A stretch of 64,000 nucleotides of DNA, from contig NZ_JAEUXJ010000001.1 in assembly GCF_016775475.1 (NCBI RefSeq), positions 372,001-436,000 of the forward strand. Reading direction: 5' to 3'. Under the pieces are notes generated by a model, which did no database searches, was not told the origin of the DNA, and saw nothing but the letters and a program-made list of their open reading frames with translations. The first letter of the stretch is position 1; each line of letters begins with the position of its first letter. The stretch comes from Belnapia mucosa (GTDB taxonomy: Bacteria; Pseudomonadota; Alphaproteobacteria; Acetobacterales; Acetobacteraceae). Positions 35,722-44,126 of this stretch are shown one piece after another. The translations under genes were made by a program, and so were the position numbers.

Positions 35722-36517
35722 GCTCTGCGGCAGCCGCCATCAGCGGGGGCATCATCTCCTGCTCGAAGGCGTCACGCTCCCAGTCCCGGGTCGAGACGGC
35801 GATGTTCACGGCGGCAATCGGTGCACCCTGCGAGTCCAGGACCGCTGCCGCACCCACCATCTCGACAGGCAGCCATTCCTCGCTTTGCACCGCATAGCCC
35901 TGCCGGCGGGCGCGGCGAATCTCGGAGAGGATGGCGTCGGGATCGGTCAGGGTGTGCCGCGTATAGGCCACCCGATCGGAGGCGTTGATGATCCGCGCGG
36001 CCTCTGCCTCATCGTCATGGGCGAGCATGGCCCGGCCGGCTGCGGTGCAGAAGACGGGAACACGACGGCCGATCAGTGCCGGGCGAAAGGTCTCGCGTTT
36101 GGCCTGCATGCGCAGGACATAGAGGACGGTGTCGTGATCCGGGACCACGAGGTCCACACGCTCCTTCACGACCCGGCGCAGATCCACCAGCACAGGCAAG
36201 GCCCGTTCGATCAGCGGATGGGTTCGCAGATAGTTGTATGAGAGGTCGAGGACGCGGCTCCCCAGCATGTAGCGGCGCGTCACCGGATCCTGGTCCAGAT
36301 AGCCGATATCCCGCAGCGTGCGCGTGACCCGCTGCACGGAGCTCTTGTCGAGCCCCGAGGCCTGGGCGAGCTCGACGAGGCTCAGAGCCCGCTCCCGGCC
36401 GGCGAAGGCCTCCAGCACCTCGAAGGCCTTGCCGATGGATCGGACCGAGCCTGGGGCTTCGCTGGCCTCTGCCAAGTGGCGTAGGCCCTGTGGCCGCTTC
36501 GGAGGCACTGCTCTCAC
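35711..36517 (-). CDS. IclR family transcriptional regulator
   Basis: 268 residues with a GTG start. The winged helix spans about residues 25-85 (SIGKAFEVLEAFAGRERALSLVELAQASGLDKSSVQR), and an effector-binding GAF-like domain follows (RPALIGRRVPVFCTAAGRAMLA, EEWLPVEMVGAAAVLDSQG). The local gene set encodes dehydrogenases and a receptor, so it probably controls them, and the repeats at 30296 and 34647 are candidate targets. The regulator of those repeats is not proven. LLM and CinA-like genes lie upstream on the same strand. Confidence 0.93.
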   Translation of the reverse strand: MRAVPPKRPQGLRHLAEASEAPGSVRSIGKAFEVLEAFAGRERALSLVELAQASGLDKSSVQRVTRTLRDIGYLDQDPVTRRYMLGSRVLDLSYNYLRTHPLIERALPVLVDLRRVVKERVDLVVPDHDTVLYVLRMQAKRETFRPALIGRRVPVFCTAAGRAMLAHDDEAEAARIINASDRVAYTRHTLTDPDAILSEIRRARRQGYAVQSEEWLPVEMVGAAAVLDSQGAPIAAVNIAVSTRDWERDAFEQEMMPPLMAAAAELSR

Positions 36518-36591
36518 GCTGTCGACGCCGTGCTGTATTACGAGACAGCGTATCGATTGGCGCCATGGTCGGCAAGCGCGGTCACCGATGC

Positions 36592-37461
36592 CTACGCGAC
36601 CATCTTCACCAGCTTTTCGATCTCCGCCATGCGTTGGCCAACGCGGTCGGCGCGCTGGCTGCCCAGGTTCACCACCAATCGATCGACGCCCAGCTCCGCA
36701 TACTCCTGCATCGCATCGATCGGCATCGTCGCCGGCGGGGTGATGATGATCTGGAAGTCCTGGTTGCGTTGGCGCCCGGCTTTGGCGAATGCCTCATCGA
36801 GCCGGCGAAGCATCTCCTTCGTGCCGGCCGGGTCGCGGCTGAAGCCATACCAGCCAGCGCCGAACCGTACGGCGCGGCGGAGCGCCGGTTCCGCATAGCC
36901 ACCGACGATGATGGGGACATGCGGCTTCTGGATCGGCTTGGGATCCAGGCGGCAGGTCTCGAACTTCACCCATTTGCCCTGGAAATCGACGACCGGCTCG
37001 GTCCAGAGCCGCCGCATGACCTCGAGGAACTCGTCGCAGCGTGCCCCGCGGTCTTCCCAGCCATAGCCGCAGGCCTCGACTTCCTCCTTGTTCCAGCCGA
37101 CACCGATGCCAAAATCGATACGGCCATTCGTCAGCCAATCCAGCGTGCAGATCTCTTTGGCCGTGTACAGCGGGTTGCGCTGCGGCACGAGGGCGACGCC
37201 GGTGCCAAGGCGCAGCCTGGTCGTCCCGGCAGCGAGGAAGCCGAAGGTGGCGATGATGTCCAGCATGCCACCGCCCTCCGGAAGGGGAATGCGCCCGTCC
37301 TTGGAACTGGGATAGCCGAAGGTATTCTTGTCGAAGAGAACGACGTGTTCGCCCATCCAGATCGAGTCCAGGCCGATATCCTCGGCCTGGCGCCCGAAAT
37401 CGCGGATCATCCCGGGTGTCGCCAAGGGCGACATGAAGGTGGAAAACACCCCGATCTTCAT
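36592..37461 (-). CDS. LLM class flavin-dependent oxidoreductase
   Basis: 289 residues with the luciferase-like TIM barrel (MKIGVFSTFMSPLATPGM, GLDSIWMGEHVVLF, TRLRLGTGVALVPQRNPL, GRIDFGIGVGWNKEEVEACG, KPHVPIIVGGYAEPALRRAVRFGAGWYG). The N-terminal pattern and GVGWNKEE fit F420- or FMN-dependent members of the TIGR03619 type. It lies 74 bases upstream of the IclR gene and 63 bases downstream of the CinA-like gene, consistent with one leftward operon. Substrate unknown. Confidence 0.92.
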   Translation of the reverse strand: MKIGVFSTFMSPLATPGMIRDFGRQAEDIGLDSIWMGEHVVLFDKNTFGYPSSKDGRIPLPEGGGMLDIIATFGFLAAGTTRLRLGTGVALVPQRNPLYTAKEICTLDWLTNGRIDFGIGVGWNKEEVEACGYGWEDRGARCDEFLEVMRRLWTEPVVDFQGKWVKFETCRLDPKPIQKPHVPIIVGGYAEPALRRAVRFGAGWYGFSRDPAGTKEMLRRLDEAFAKAGRQRNQDFQIIITPPATMPIDAMQEYAELGVDRLVVNLGSQRADRVGQRMAEIEKLVKMVA

Positions 37462-37524
37462 ACGGACTTTCCTCCCCGCTGATGTCGGTGGCCCGACATC
37501 CTGTTATCTGGCCGCCAGTTAGGC

Positions 37525-38784
37525 TCAGCGCCGCTCGAAATCCAACCCTTCATCCGTCGGGAGGCCGAGCAAGTGGCGGCGCAGGCAATCAAGCGCCATT
37601 TCCGCGGCACCAAGGCGCACCCAGTCCCGACCGCCAACCAGCCGTGCCTCTCGCACGGTTGTCGTCTCGGAACCGACCAGGCCAATGGTGATGGCGCCGC
37701 CGGTTTCCGTCCCTTCGGCTCCCACCTCCATCCTGACCAGCACTGCGAGAGCGTGTGTCGCGCCGCTCTGCTGTTGCAGTGCCAGGCATACTGCCCGTGC
37801 GGCCACCGGTCGTGACTCCTCCGCGGCCGTGCCGACCGCAGCAACCATCTGTTCAAGGTCGCAGGCCACCAGGCCGCGCCGAAAAACCTCGTTCGCCCCT
37901 GCGACTTGCGACAGCCGGGATGCGATGGCACCGCCCGTGAAGGTTTCAGCGACTGCCAAGGAACCACCACGAGCTCGCAGCGCGCTCAGCACGACCGTCT
38001 CCAGGGTTTCGCTATCCTCGGCGATGATGAAATTGCCCAGCCTGCGGCGGATCTCAGCCTCGACAGGCGCCAGCTTGCGATCGAGCTCCTCCTGGTCGCT
38101 GGCGCGGATTGCGAGCTTGGTCTCCAGCTCGGGATAATGGGCCTGGAAGCCCAGCTTCACGCCGCCGCCCGGTGCCAGGGCTTCGATGCCTGCCAGCATC
38201 TCGTCGGCGCGCGACTCCCCGATCCCGAAGGAATGGAAGCGCTTCAACCGGGTCACGCCTTGCAACCCGGCCTTGGCCAGAAGCCGGGGCAGCACCTGCT
38301 CGTCCAGCATGCGCCGCATCTCACGCGGGACGCCTGGTGTGAAGTAGAAGCGGGCACCGTCTATGGTAACGGCGAAGCCGCAGGCCGTTCCGATCGGGTT
38401 GTCGATGAACTCGGCGCCTTCCGGTAGCATGGCCTGCTTCCGGTTATTGGCGGGCATGGGGCGGTTGCGGCGGGCATAGAAGGCCTCCATGCGCGCCAGC
38501 CAGGGCTCATGCAGCACAAGGTGAACGCCCGCCGCCTCGGCTGCCATCTCCTGCGACAGGTCGTCCACGGTGGGGCCAAGGCCGCCATTGACGATCACCG
38601 CATCGGCCCGCGCCGCAGCCTGGCGGAAGGCGGTGAGCAGGCTGGCGCGGTCATCGCCGACTGTCGTGCCCCAGCAGACCTCCAACCCGGCCTCACCCAG
38701 GCGCTGAGCGATATGGCTGTAATTCGTGTTGATGGTCTTGCCGGTCAGGATCTCGTCGCCGGTGCACAGGATTTCGATGCGCAT
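37525..38784 (-). CDS. CinA-like protein with intact N-terminal domain and decayed amidase domain
   Basis: 419 residues. Residues 1-170 are a good CinA/MoaB-type domain (MRIEILCTGDEILTGKTINTN, VNGGLGPTVDDLSQE, FYFTPGVPREMRRML), linked to ADP-ribose pyrophosphatase activity. The C-terminal part should be the PncC-type nicotinamide mononucleotide amidase, but its motifs are degraded. AESCTGG reads AETFTGG (residues 279-285), the lysine region YSNxxK reads CDLEQM, and the TGIAGPxGG loop reads VEVGAEGTETGG. The amidase function is probably lost. It sits in the LLM/IclR unit, unlike the usual CinA context. Confidence 0.88.
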   Translation of the reverse strand: MRIEILCTGDEILTGKTINTNYSHIAQRLGEAGLEVCWGTTVGDDRASLLTAFRQAAARADAVIVNGGLGPTVDDLSQEMAAEAAGVHLVLHEPWLARMEAFYARRNRPMPANNRKQAMLPEGAEFIDNPIGTACGFAVTIDGARFYFTPGVPREMRRMLDEQVLPRLLAKAGLQGVTRLKRFHSFGIGESRADEMLAGIEALAPGGGVKLGFQAHYPELETKLAIRASDQEELDRKLAPVEAEIRRRLGNFIIAEDSETLETVVLSALRARGGSLAVAETFTGGAIASRLSQVAGANEVFRRGLVACDLEQMVAAVGTAAEESRPVAARAVCLALQQQSGATHALAVLVRMEVGAEGTETGGAITIGLVGSETTTVREARLVGGRDWVRLGAAEMALDCLRRHLLGLPTDEGLDFERR

Positions 38785-38949
38785 ATCGTCCCTTTTGGCC
38801 TTACGCCGTCACGGCTTGAGCCTAGCCTGGGCACCGGATACCTCAAGGAGGCGAGAGGTCGCAGCTCCGCCTCTATCCCCCGGGCTTGGAGCGAATTGAC
38901 GGTCGGAGGCAGCGGCTTCTAGCCTGCTGAACCGCCTGGGGAGGATAAG

Positions 38950-40548
38950 ATGGACGCCATGGACCGCCGGACGCTTTTCCGGGCCGCCGCCGCCATAGGC
39001 GGGGCCATGCTCGCCTCCCCCGGCATCGCGCAATCGGCAAGGTCGAGCACACTGCGCTTCGTGCCGCAGGCGAATCTCACGGCGCTTGACCCTATCTGGA
39101 CCAGCGCGATCGTCACGCAGATGCACGGCTATCATGTCTATGACACGCTCTACGCGGTCGATGGGCAGCTGAAGCCGCAGCCGCAGATGGCGGAAGGCCA
39201 CACCGTGTCCGACAATGGGCGGCTGTGGCGCATCCGCTTGCGCGAGGGGCTTCGCTTTCATGATGGCGAGCCGGTGCGTGCCCAGGATTGCGCCGCCAGC
39301 ATGGCACGCTGGTCGAAGCGCGACCCGTTCGGCCAGCTCCTCGCACCCGTGGTGGAAGCCTGGCGGGCCGCCGATGACCGGACGCTGGAGATCCGGCTGA
39401 CGAAGCCATTCCCGCTGCTGCTCGACGCACTCGCCAAGCCTGACGCCAATGTCGCCTTCATCATGCCAGAGCGGCTGGCCGCAACCGATGCCAATGCCCA
39501 GGTCGGTGAGGTAATCGGGTCGGGGCCCTACCGCTTCCTGAAGGACGAGTTCATCTCGGGCAGCCGTGTCGCTTATGCCAAGTTCGACGGCTATGCACCG
39601 CGGTCGGAGCCGGCAGACTGGGCTTCGGGCGGCAAGGTCGCGCGGTTTCCGCGGGTGGAGTGGCACATCCTGCCCGATCCCGCGACTGCGGCGGCTGCCC
39701 TCCAGAGCGGTGAGGTCGATTGGGTGGAGCAGCCGCTCTCCGACCTCATCCCCACGCTTGCCCGCAGCCGCAACATCGCGCTCGAGGTCCTGAGCCCGGC
39801 CGGTTTCATGAGCCTGATGCGGCTCAACCACCTGCAAGGACCTTTCAACGATCTCAAGACGCGGCAGGCGGTCGCGCTGGCGGTGAACCAGGCCGACTAC
39901 ATGCGGGCGACCCTCGGCGATGACCAGTCGGTCTGGCGGGAGTGCCGGAGCCTGTTCCCCTGCGGCACGCCGCTCGGGGTGGAGGACCTTTCGGACTTCG
40001 CCAAGCCGCCGCGCAACCTCGACCGGGCCAAGGCCGCGCTCAATGCCTCCGGCTATCGCGGCGAGAAGGTCGTCATCATCAATCCGACGGATTTTCCGTT
40101 GATCGGGCCACATGGCCAGGTCACGGCCGATCTGCTCCGGCGGCTGGGGATGAATGTCGATCTTGCCGAGAGCGATTGGGGCACGGTCGTCCAGCGCCGT
40201 GTCCGCCAGGAGCCGGTGGAGCAGGGCGGCTGGAGCATCTTCCACACCTATGGTTCTTCCCTGGCCTATCTGAACCCGGCGGTGTCCTCCCTGGTGAAGG
40301 GGCCAGGCCGCTCCGGCTGGTTCGGCTGGTACGAGAACCCGCGGATGCAGGAGCTGGTCCAGGCCTGGATGGACGCGCCCGATGCGGAGCGCCAGCAGTC
40401 GCTGGGAAATGAGATCAACAGGCTGGCGCAGGATGACGTGGCGACGATCCCCCTCGGCCAGTTCTTCATCCGCAGCGCATACCGTAGATCCATCACCGGT
40501 CTGCTGAAGGGCAGCATGCCCTATCCCTGGGGCGTGCGGCCGGCCTAG
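38950..40548 (+). CDS. ABC transporter substrate-binding protein, family 5 (peptide/nickel type)
   Basis: 532 residues with GGGGAGGATAAG before the ATG. The leader MDRRTLFRAAAAIGGAMLASPGIAQ has a weak Tat-like RR. Family 5 marks are RFVPQANLTALDPIWTSA, VYDTLYAVDGQLKPQPQMAEG, LREGLRFHDGEPV and VIGSGPYRFLKDEF. Many members bind peptides, opines or glycosides. The permease and ATPase genes are not adjacent, so this is another orphan receptor. Confidence 0.92.
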   Translation: MDAMDRRTLFRAAAAIGGAMLASPGIAQSARSSTLRFVPQANLTALDPIWTSAIVTQMHGYHVYDTLYAVDGQLKPQPQMAEGHTVSDNGRLWRIRLREGLRFHDGEPVRAQDCAASMARWSKRDPFGQLLAPVVEAWRAADDRTLEIRLTKPFPLLLDALAKPDANVAFIMPERLAATDANAQVGEVIGSGPYRFLKDEFISGSRVAYAKFDGYAPRSEPADWASGGKVARFPRVEWHILPDPATAAAALQSGEVDWVEQPLSDLIPTLARSRNIALEVLSPAGFMSLMRLNHLQGPFNDLKTRQAVALAVNQADYMRATLGDDQSVWRECRSLFPCGTPLGVEDLSDFAKPPRNLDRAKAALNASGYRGEKVVIINPTDFPLIGPHGQVTADLLRRLGMNVDLAESDWGTVVQRRVRQEPVEQGGWSIFHTYGSSLAYLNPAVSSLVKGPGRSGWFGWYENPRMQELVQAWMDAPDAERQQSLGNEINRLAQDDVATIPLGQFFIRSAYRRSITGLLKGSMPYPWGVRPA

Positions 40549-40557
40549 GGCGACCGG

Positions 40558-40959
40558 GTGGTAAGGGCAGCCGAGCTGGACGAGCTATTCGCCCGGCTGG
40601 CAAATTCGGCCTTCCGGCAACGCTTCAAACTTGCCGCGCGTGAGCGTGACTACATCAGGACCAAGGGGAGAGACACGATCCTCGCGCATGCCCGCGATTT
40701 CGTGGCCCAGCGGCTGGCGCCGGCGCATCCGCCAAAGGATGGGCGGCAGACGCCTCTCCGCGGGCATCCGGTCTTTGTTGCGCAGCATGCGACTGCCACC
40801 TGCTGCCGGAGCTGCCTCTCGAAATGGCATGACATCCCAGCCGACCGACCCATGAGCGCCGAGGAGCAAAGTCAGGTCGTCGCGGTCATCGATCGGTGGC
40901 TTGCGATGCAGGGAGCGGCTGACAGATCAGGCGCCCAGCAGAGCTTGCCTTTGCTCTGA
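40558..40959 (+). CDS. DUF4186 family protein
   Basis: 133 residues with a GTG start 9 bases after the receptor gene stop. FRQRFKLAARERDYIRTKG and HPVFVAQHATATCCRSCLSKWHDIP match the DUF4186 pattern, with its His and Cys residues (HATATCCRSC) that look like a metal site. Function unknown. It ends just before a hairpin. Confidence 0.8.
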   Translation: MVRAAELDELFARLANSAFRQRFKLAARERDYIRTKGRDTILAHARDFVAQRLAPAHPPKDGRQTPLRGHPVFVAQHATATCCRSCLSKWHDIPADRPMSAEEQSQVVAVIDRWLAMQGAADRSGAQQSLPLL

Positions 40960-40960
40960 G

Positions 40961-40980
40961 CGGACTGCCGGAACAGTCCG
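40961..40980. terminator. Hairpin terminator
   Basis: CGGACTG (40961-40967), loop CCGGAA and CAGTCCG (40974-40980) form a perfect 7-bp stem starting one base after the DUF4186 stop. No T-run follows. Confidence 0.5.
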
Positions 40981-41067
40981 GGATACCCTGAGCCTTTTCA
41001 GCGCCGGCAACGGCCTGGCCCGTGATTCGCCTTTGGGGCTGCTCCGTACGGATGTAGCCTGCTGGCC

Positions 41068-41496
41068 ATGCAGGACCCCTTCGATCTCGAACGCTTCGTG
41101 CAGGCGCAGGAGCCCGTGATGGCCGAGGTGCGCCGGGAGCTCGGCGCGGGGCGGAAGCGGACGCATTGGATGTGGTTCATCTTCCCACAGCTTCGCGCCC
41201 TCGGCCGAAGCCCGACCGCCCAGCACTACGGCATCGCCTCGCTCGCCGAGGCGCAAGCCTATATGGCGCACCCGGTCCTCGGACCGCGGCTGGTTGACTG
41301 TGCCGATCTGGTCCGCGCAGTCCGAGGCCGGTCCGCGCATGAGATTTTTGGCAGCCCGGATGATCTCAAGCTGCGGTCGTCCATGACCCTCTTCGCGGCT
41401 GCGCGGCCCGAGGCGACGGTATTCACCGACATCCTTCGTCTGTATTTCGAGGGCAACCCGGATCCGCTGACGGCCGAACTACTGCCAAAGGAATAG
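41068..41496 (+). CDS. DUF1810 family protein
   Basis: 142 residues matching DUF1810: FDLERFVQAQEP, VRRELGAGRKRTHWMWFIFPQLRALG, AQHYGIASLAEAQAYMAHPVLGPRL, IFGSPDDLKLRSSMTLFA. This small cytosolic helical family is widespread, and its function is unknown. It stands alone between a hairpin and the convergent amidase gene. Confidence 0.88.
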   Translation: MQDPFDLERFVQAQEPVMAEVRRELGAGRKRTHWMWFIFPQLRALGRSPTAQHYGIASLAEAQAYMAHPVLGPRLVDCADLVRAVRGRSAHEIFGSPDDLKLRSSMTLFAAARPEATVFTDILRLYFEGNPDPLTAELLPKE

Positions 41497-41519
41497 CGGA
41501 TCGGCATCGCCGCCCGTGG

Positions 41520-41535
41520 CGCATCGCCCGATGCG
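41520..41535 (+). terminator. Weak hairpin terminator followed by T-run
   Basis: CGCATC (41520-41525), loop GCCC and GATGCG (41530-41535) form a 6-bp stem. A run of five Ts lies at about 41544-41548, rather far downstream for a classic terminator. It could end the DUF1810 transcript. Confidence 0.4.
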
Positions 41536-41549
41536 AAAGCGAATTTTTC

Positions 41550-42986
41550 TCAGACGACAGGTGGCCGGTATTGGGCCCAGGGCCGGGCCTGCTCAAGAAC
41601 TGCGCCCAGGCGGAACACGTCAGTATCCGCACTCCATCGACCGACGATCTGGACAGCGGTCGGCAATCCGTCTGCGCCGAAGCCCGATGGCACCGTCAGC
41701 GCCGGGTGGCCAGTGAGGTTGAAGGGATAGAGATAGGAGGTCCAACCCTGCCGCGTGATGCCGCAGCGGTGGCCATCGATCTCGACTTCGTCATTCGCCG
41801 CATCGAATTCCACCGCGAGCGCGGTGCGCGTCAGCGTCGGCATGACCAGCGCGTCATAGCGTTCCAGCAGAGCCTGCATGGCGCGCCACAGCCGCGTACG
41901 GGCGAATTGCGCGTTGCGGAAGTCGGTCAGGGAGAAGTCGGCGCCGCGCTGCATGAAGGCGAGCGTCACCGGATCCATCCCATTCTGCCAGCGCGGCAGG
42001 AAGGGGGCGCAGAAGGTCGTGAAATTCGCCTGATACAGAATGCGGCCCTCGTATTCGATCCAGTCGAGGGCCTCGGTCACCTCTTCCACCTCGGCGCCGA
42101 GCGAACGCAAACTGTCCAGGCTGGCCAACGTATTCGCCTCGACATCGCTGGCGACGCGCGGATTGGCACAGCGCGGCAGGTAGCCGATCGTCACCCCGGA
42201 GAGGTCGCCGCTGATGAGCGTCGGCGACAGCGCGCGCTTGTCCTCGACACCGAGGCTCCAGGGGTCCTTGGCCGATGGCCCGGCCAGCACGGCATGCATG
42301 ACGGCAGCGTCTACGACAGTGCGGCTGAGCGGACCGGCGAAGATGTTATTGCCGAAGGCATCGCGCCCCGGCTCCCAAGGGACCACGCCGAGCGTCGGCT
42401 TGTGCCCGACCAGCCCACAGCAGGCGGCCGGCCCGCGCACGCTGCCTGCGCCATCGGTCCCGAGGCCAAGCGGCCCGATGCCTGCCGCCACCGCGGCCGC
42501 GGCACCGCCCGAGGAGCCGCCGGGCGTACGCGACAGGTCCCAGGGGTTCCGGGTGATGCCGAAGGCCAGGCCGTCCGTCAGCCCCTTGACGCCGAATTCG
42601 GGCGTGCTGGTCTTGGCCCAGATGATGGCACCCGCCGCGCGCAGCCGCGCCACCAGCCCGTCATCGGCTGCAGCCGGCCCGGCTTCGGCGAAGATCGCGG
42701 AGCCATGGCGGGTCGGCACGCCCTGCACGTCCAGCAGGTCCTTCACGGTCACCGGCACGCCATGCAGCGGGCCAAGCGCCTCGCCGCTCATCACCGCCTG
42801 CTCGGCGCGGCGCGCGGCCGCGCGCGCCGCTTCTTCCATGACGACCACGAAGCAGTTGAGGCGACGCTGCGCCTCGGGCGCTGCGGCCAGGACTGCGTCC
42901 ATATACTCGACGGGCGAGAGCTTGCGGCGGCGGATGAGCGCAGCGGCGCGCGTCGCCGGCATGAACAACAGATCCTCGTCGCGCAT
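41550..42986 (-). CDS. Amidase (amidase signature family)
   Basis: 478 residues. The Ser-cisSer-Lys triad is visible: K82 (TVKDLLDVQG), cis-Ser S158 or S159 (GGSSGG) and nucleophile S182 (GAGSVRGPA). It hydrolyses amides or, in related members, allophanate or aryl amides. The gene follows the Bug receptor gene on the same strand, with 100 bases between them. Together with the MmgE/PrpD gene it may form a leftward uptake-and-degradation unit. Confidence 0.94.
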   Translation of the reverse strand: MRDEDLLFMPATRAAALIRRRKLSPVEYMDAVLAAAPEAQRRLNCFVVVMEEAARAAARRAEQAVMSGEALGPLHGVPVTVKDLLDVQGVPTRHGSAIFAEAGPAAADDGLVARLRAAGAIIWAKTSTPEFGVKGLTDGLAFGITRNPWDLSRTPGGSSGGAAAAVAAGIGPLGLGTDGAGSVRGPAACCGLVGHKPTLGVVPWEPGRDAFGNNIFAGPLSRTVVDAAVMHAVLAGPSAKDPWSLGVEDKRALSPTLISGDLSGVTIGYLPRCANPRVASDVEANTLASLDSLRSLGAEVEEVTEALDWIEYEGRILYQANFTTFCAPFLPRWQNGMDPVTLAFMQRGADFSLTDFRNAQFARTRLWRAMQALLERYDALVMPTLTRTALAVEFDAANDEVEIDGHRCGITRQGWTSYLYPFNLTGHPALTVPSGFGADGLPTAVQIVGRWSADTDVFRLGAVLEQARPWAQYRPPVV

Positions 42987-43086
42987 GGCCGCTCTCCGGT
43001 TTCCCAGAATGGAAGGCTAGCCCTGTTCGGTGGCGAGAACCATGCCGAGATGGCGCAGCGGGCGACGTACGGGGCGTCGGGCAGGC

Positions 43087-44091
43087 TCAGTCCGTGGAGC
43101 GGACATTGGCTGCCCGGGCGATGCCGCCCCATTTCTCATACTCGGCGGCCATGAAGCGTTGGAACTCGGGGCGATCCTGGCTGAGCTGGACTTCGACGCC
43201 GGCCTCGGCGAGCGCATCCTTGACCGATCTGACCTGCATGACTTCGACCAATGCGCCGCGAAGCCTTTCCAGCACCAGGGGCGGCGTCCGCGCCGGTGCA
43301 GCGAGGGCGAGCCAATTGACCGCAATGAAGGCGGGCCGTCCCTGCTCGCCGGAGGTGGGTATGTCGGGCAGGAATTCGGAACGCCGTTCATTCGCCACGG
43401 CCAGGCCGCGCAGGCGTCCGGCCCGGATATGGGCCTGCACGGCAGGAAGATCGACGACAACACCATCCACATGGCCGGCCAGCGCATCGGTCACCGCCGG
43501 TGCGGCCCCCTTGTAGGGAACATGCAGGATACGCGCGCCGGGCGCCGTGCTGCGGAACAACTCGATGGCTAGATGTGGCAGCCCTCCGCTCCCGGCGGAT
43601 GCCAGGCTCACGTCACGCGTCTGGGCGAGGCCGACCAATTCGCCCAGATTCGACGCGGCGATGCGAGGGCTCAGGGCCAGAACCTCGGGCGTGACGCCCA
43701 GCAGGGTGATGCCCGCGAGGTCGCGCATCGTGTCATAGGGGATGTTGTCGGTGGTATGCGGCGCGAGGACCAGCGGCGAGGCGCTGGTGACGACCAGCGT
43801 GTAGCCATCCGGGTTGGACTTGGCGACATAATTGGTGGCGATGGTGCCGGCCGCACCGACCCTGTTCTCCACCAGGACCGGCACCCGGAACAGGCGGGAG
43901 AGTTCCGGCGCGATCACCCGTGCGGTGACATCGTTGGAACCGCCCGGGGAGAAGCCTACGACGAGCGTGATGGGCCGCTCGGGAAAACTGGCGCCCTGGG
44001 TCTGGGCGGTGGTGGGAGTCGCCAGCACGGTCATGCCCCAGAAGGAGATGATCGCCACCCCGATGCCGCGCAGGATTTTCGCTCGCTGCAT
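43087..44091 (-). CDS. Bug/TctC family receptor
   Basis: 334 residues starting MQRAKILRGIGVAIISFWG, with a long leader ending near TTAQTQ. Bug marks are FPERPITLVVGFSPGGSNDVTARV, VPVLVENRVGAAGTIATN, NPDGYTLVVTSA, ILHVPYKGAAPAVTDALAGHVD and PDIPTSGEQG. It lies 35 bases downstream of the MmgE/PrpD gene, so one transcript is likely. An in-frame extension to 44187 is Cys-rich and unlike a leader. Confidence 0.93.
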   Translation of the reverse strand: MQRAKILRGIGVAIISFWGMTVLATPTTAQTQGASFPERPITLVVGFSPGGSNDVTARVIAPELSRLFRVPVLVENRVGAAGTIATNYVAKSNPDGYTLVVTSASPLVLAPHTTDNIPYDTMRDLAGITLLGVTPEVLALSPRIAASNLGELVGLAQTRDVSLASAGSGGLPHLAIELFRSTAPGARILHVPYKGAAPAVTDALAGHVDGVVVDLPAVQAHIRAGRLRGLAVANERRSEFLPDIPTSGEQGRPAFIAVNWLALAAPARTPPLVLERLRGALVEVMQVRSVKDALAEAGVEVQLSQDRPEFQRFMAAEYEKWGGIARAANVRSTD

Positions 44092-44126
44092 ATTTTGCGT
44101 TCCCCCAACTGCCTGGCTGTCTGCAC

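Noticed and set aside
38771-38784. CGATGCGCATATCG as a third operator copy
   Set aside because: It lacks the 5-base spacer and mirror halves of the 30296 and 34647 repeats and lies at the CinA-like start codon.
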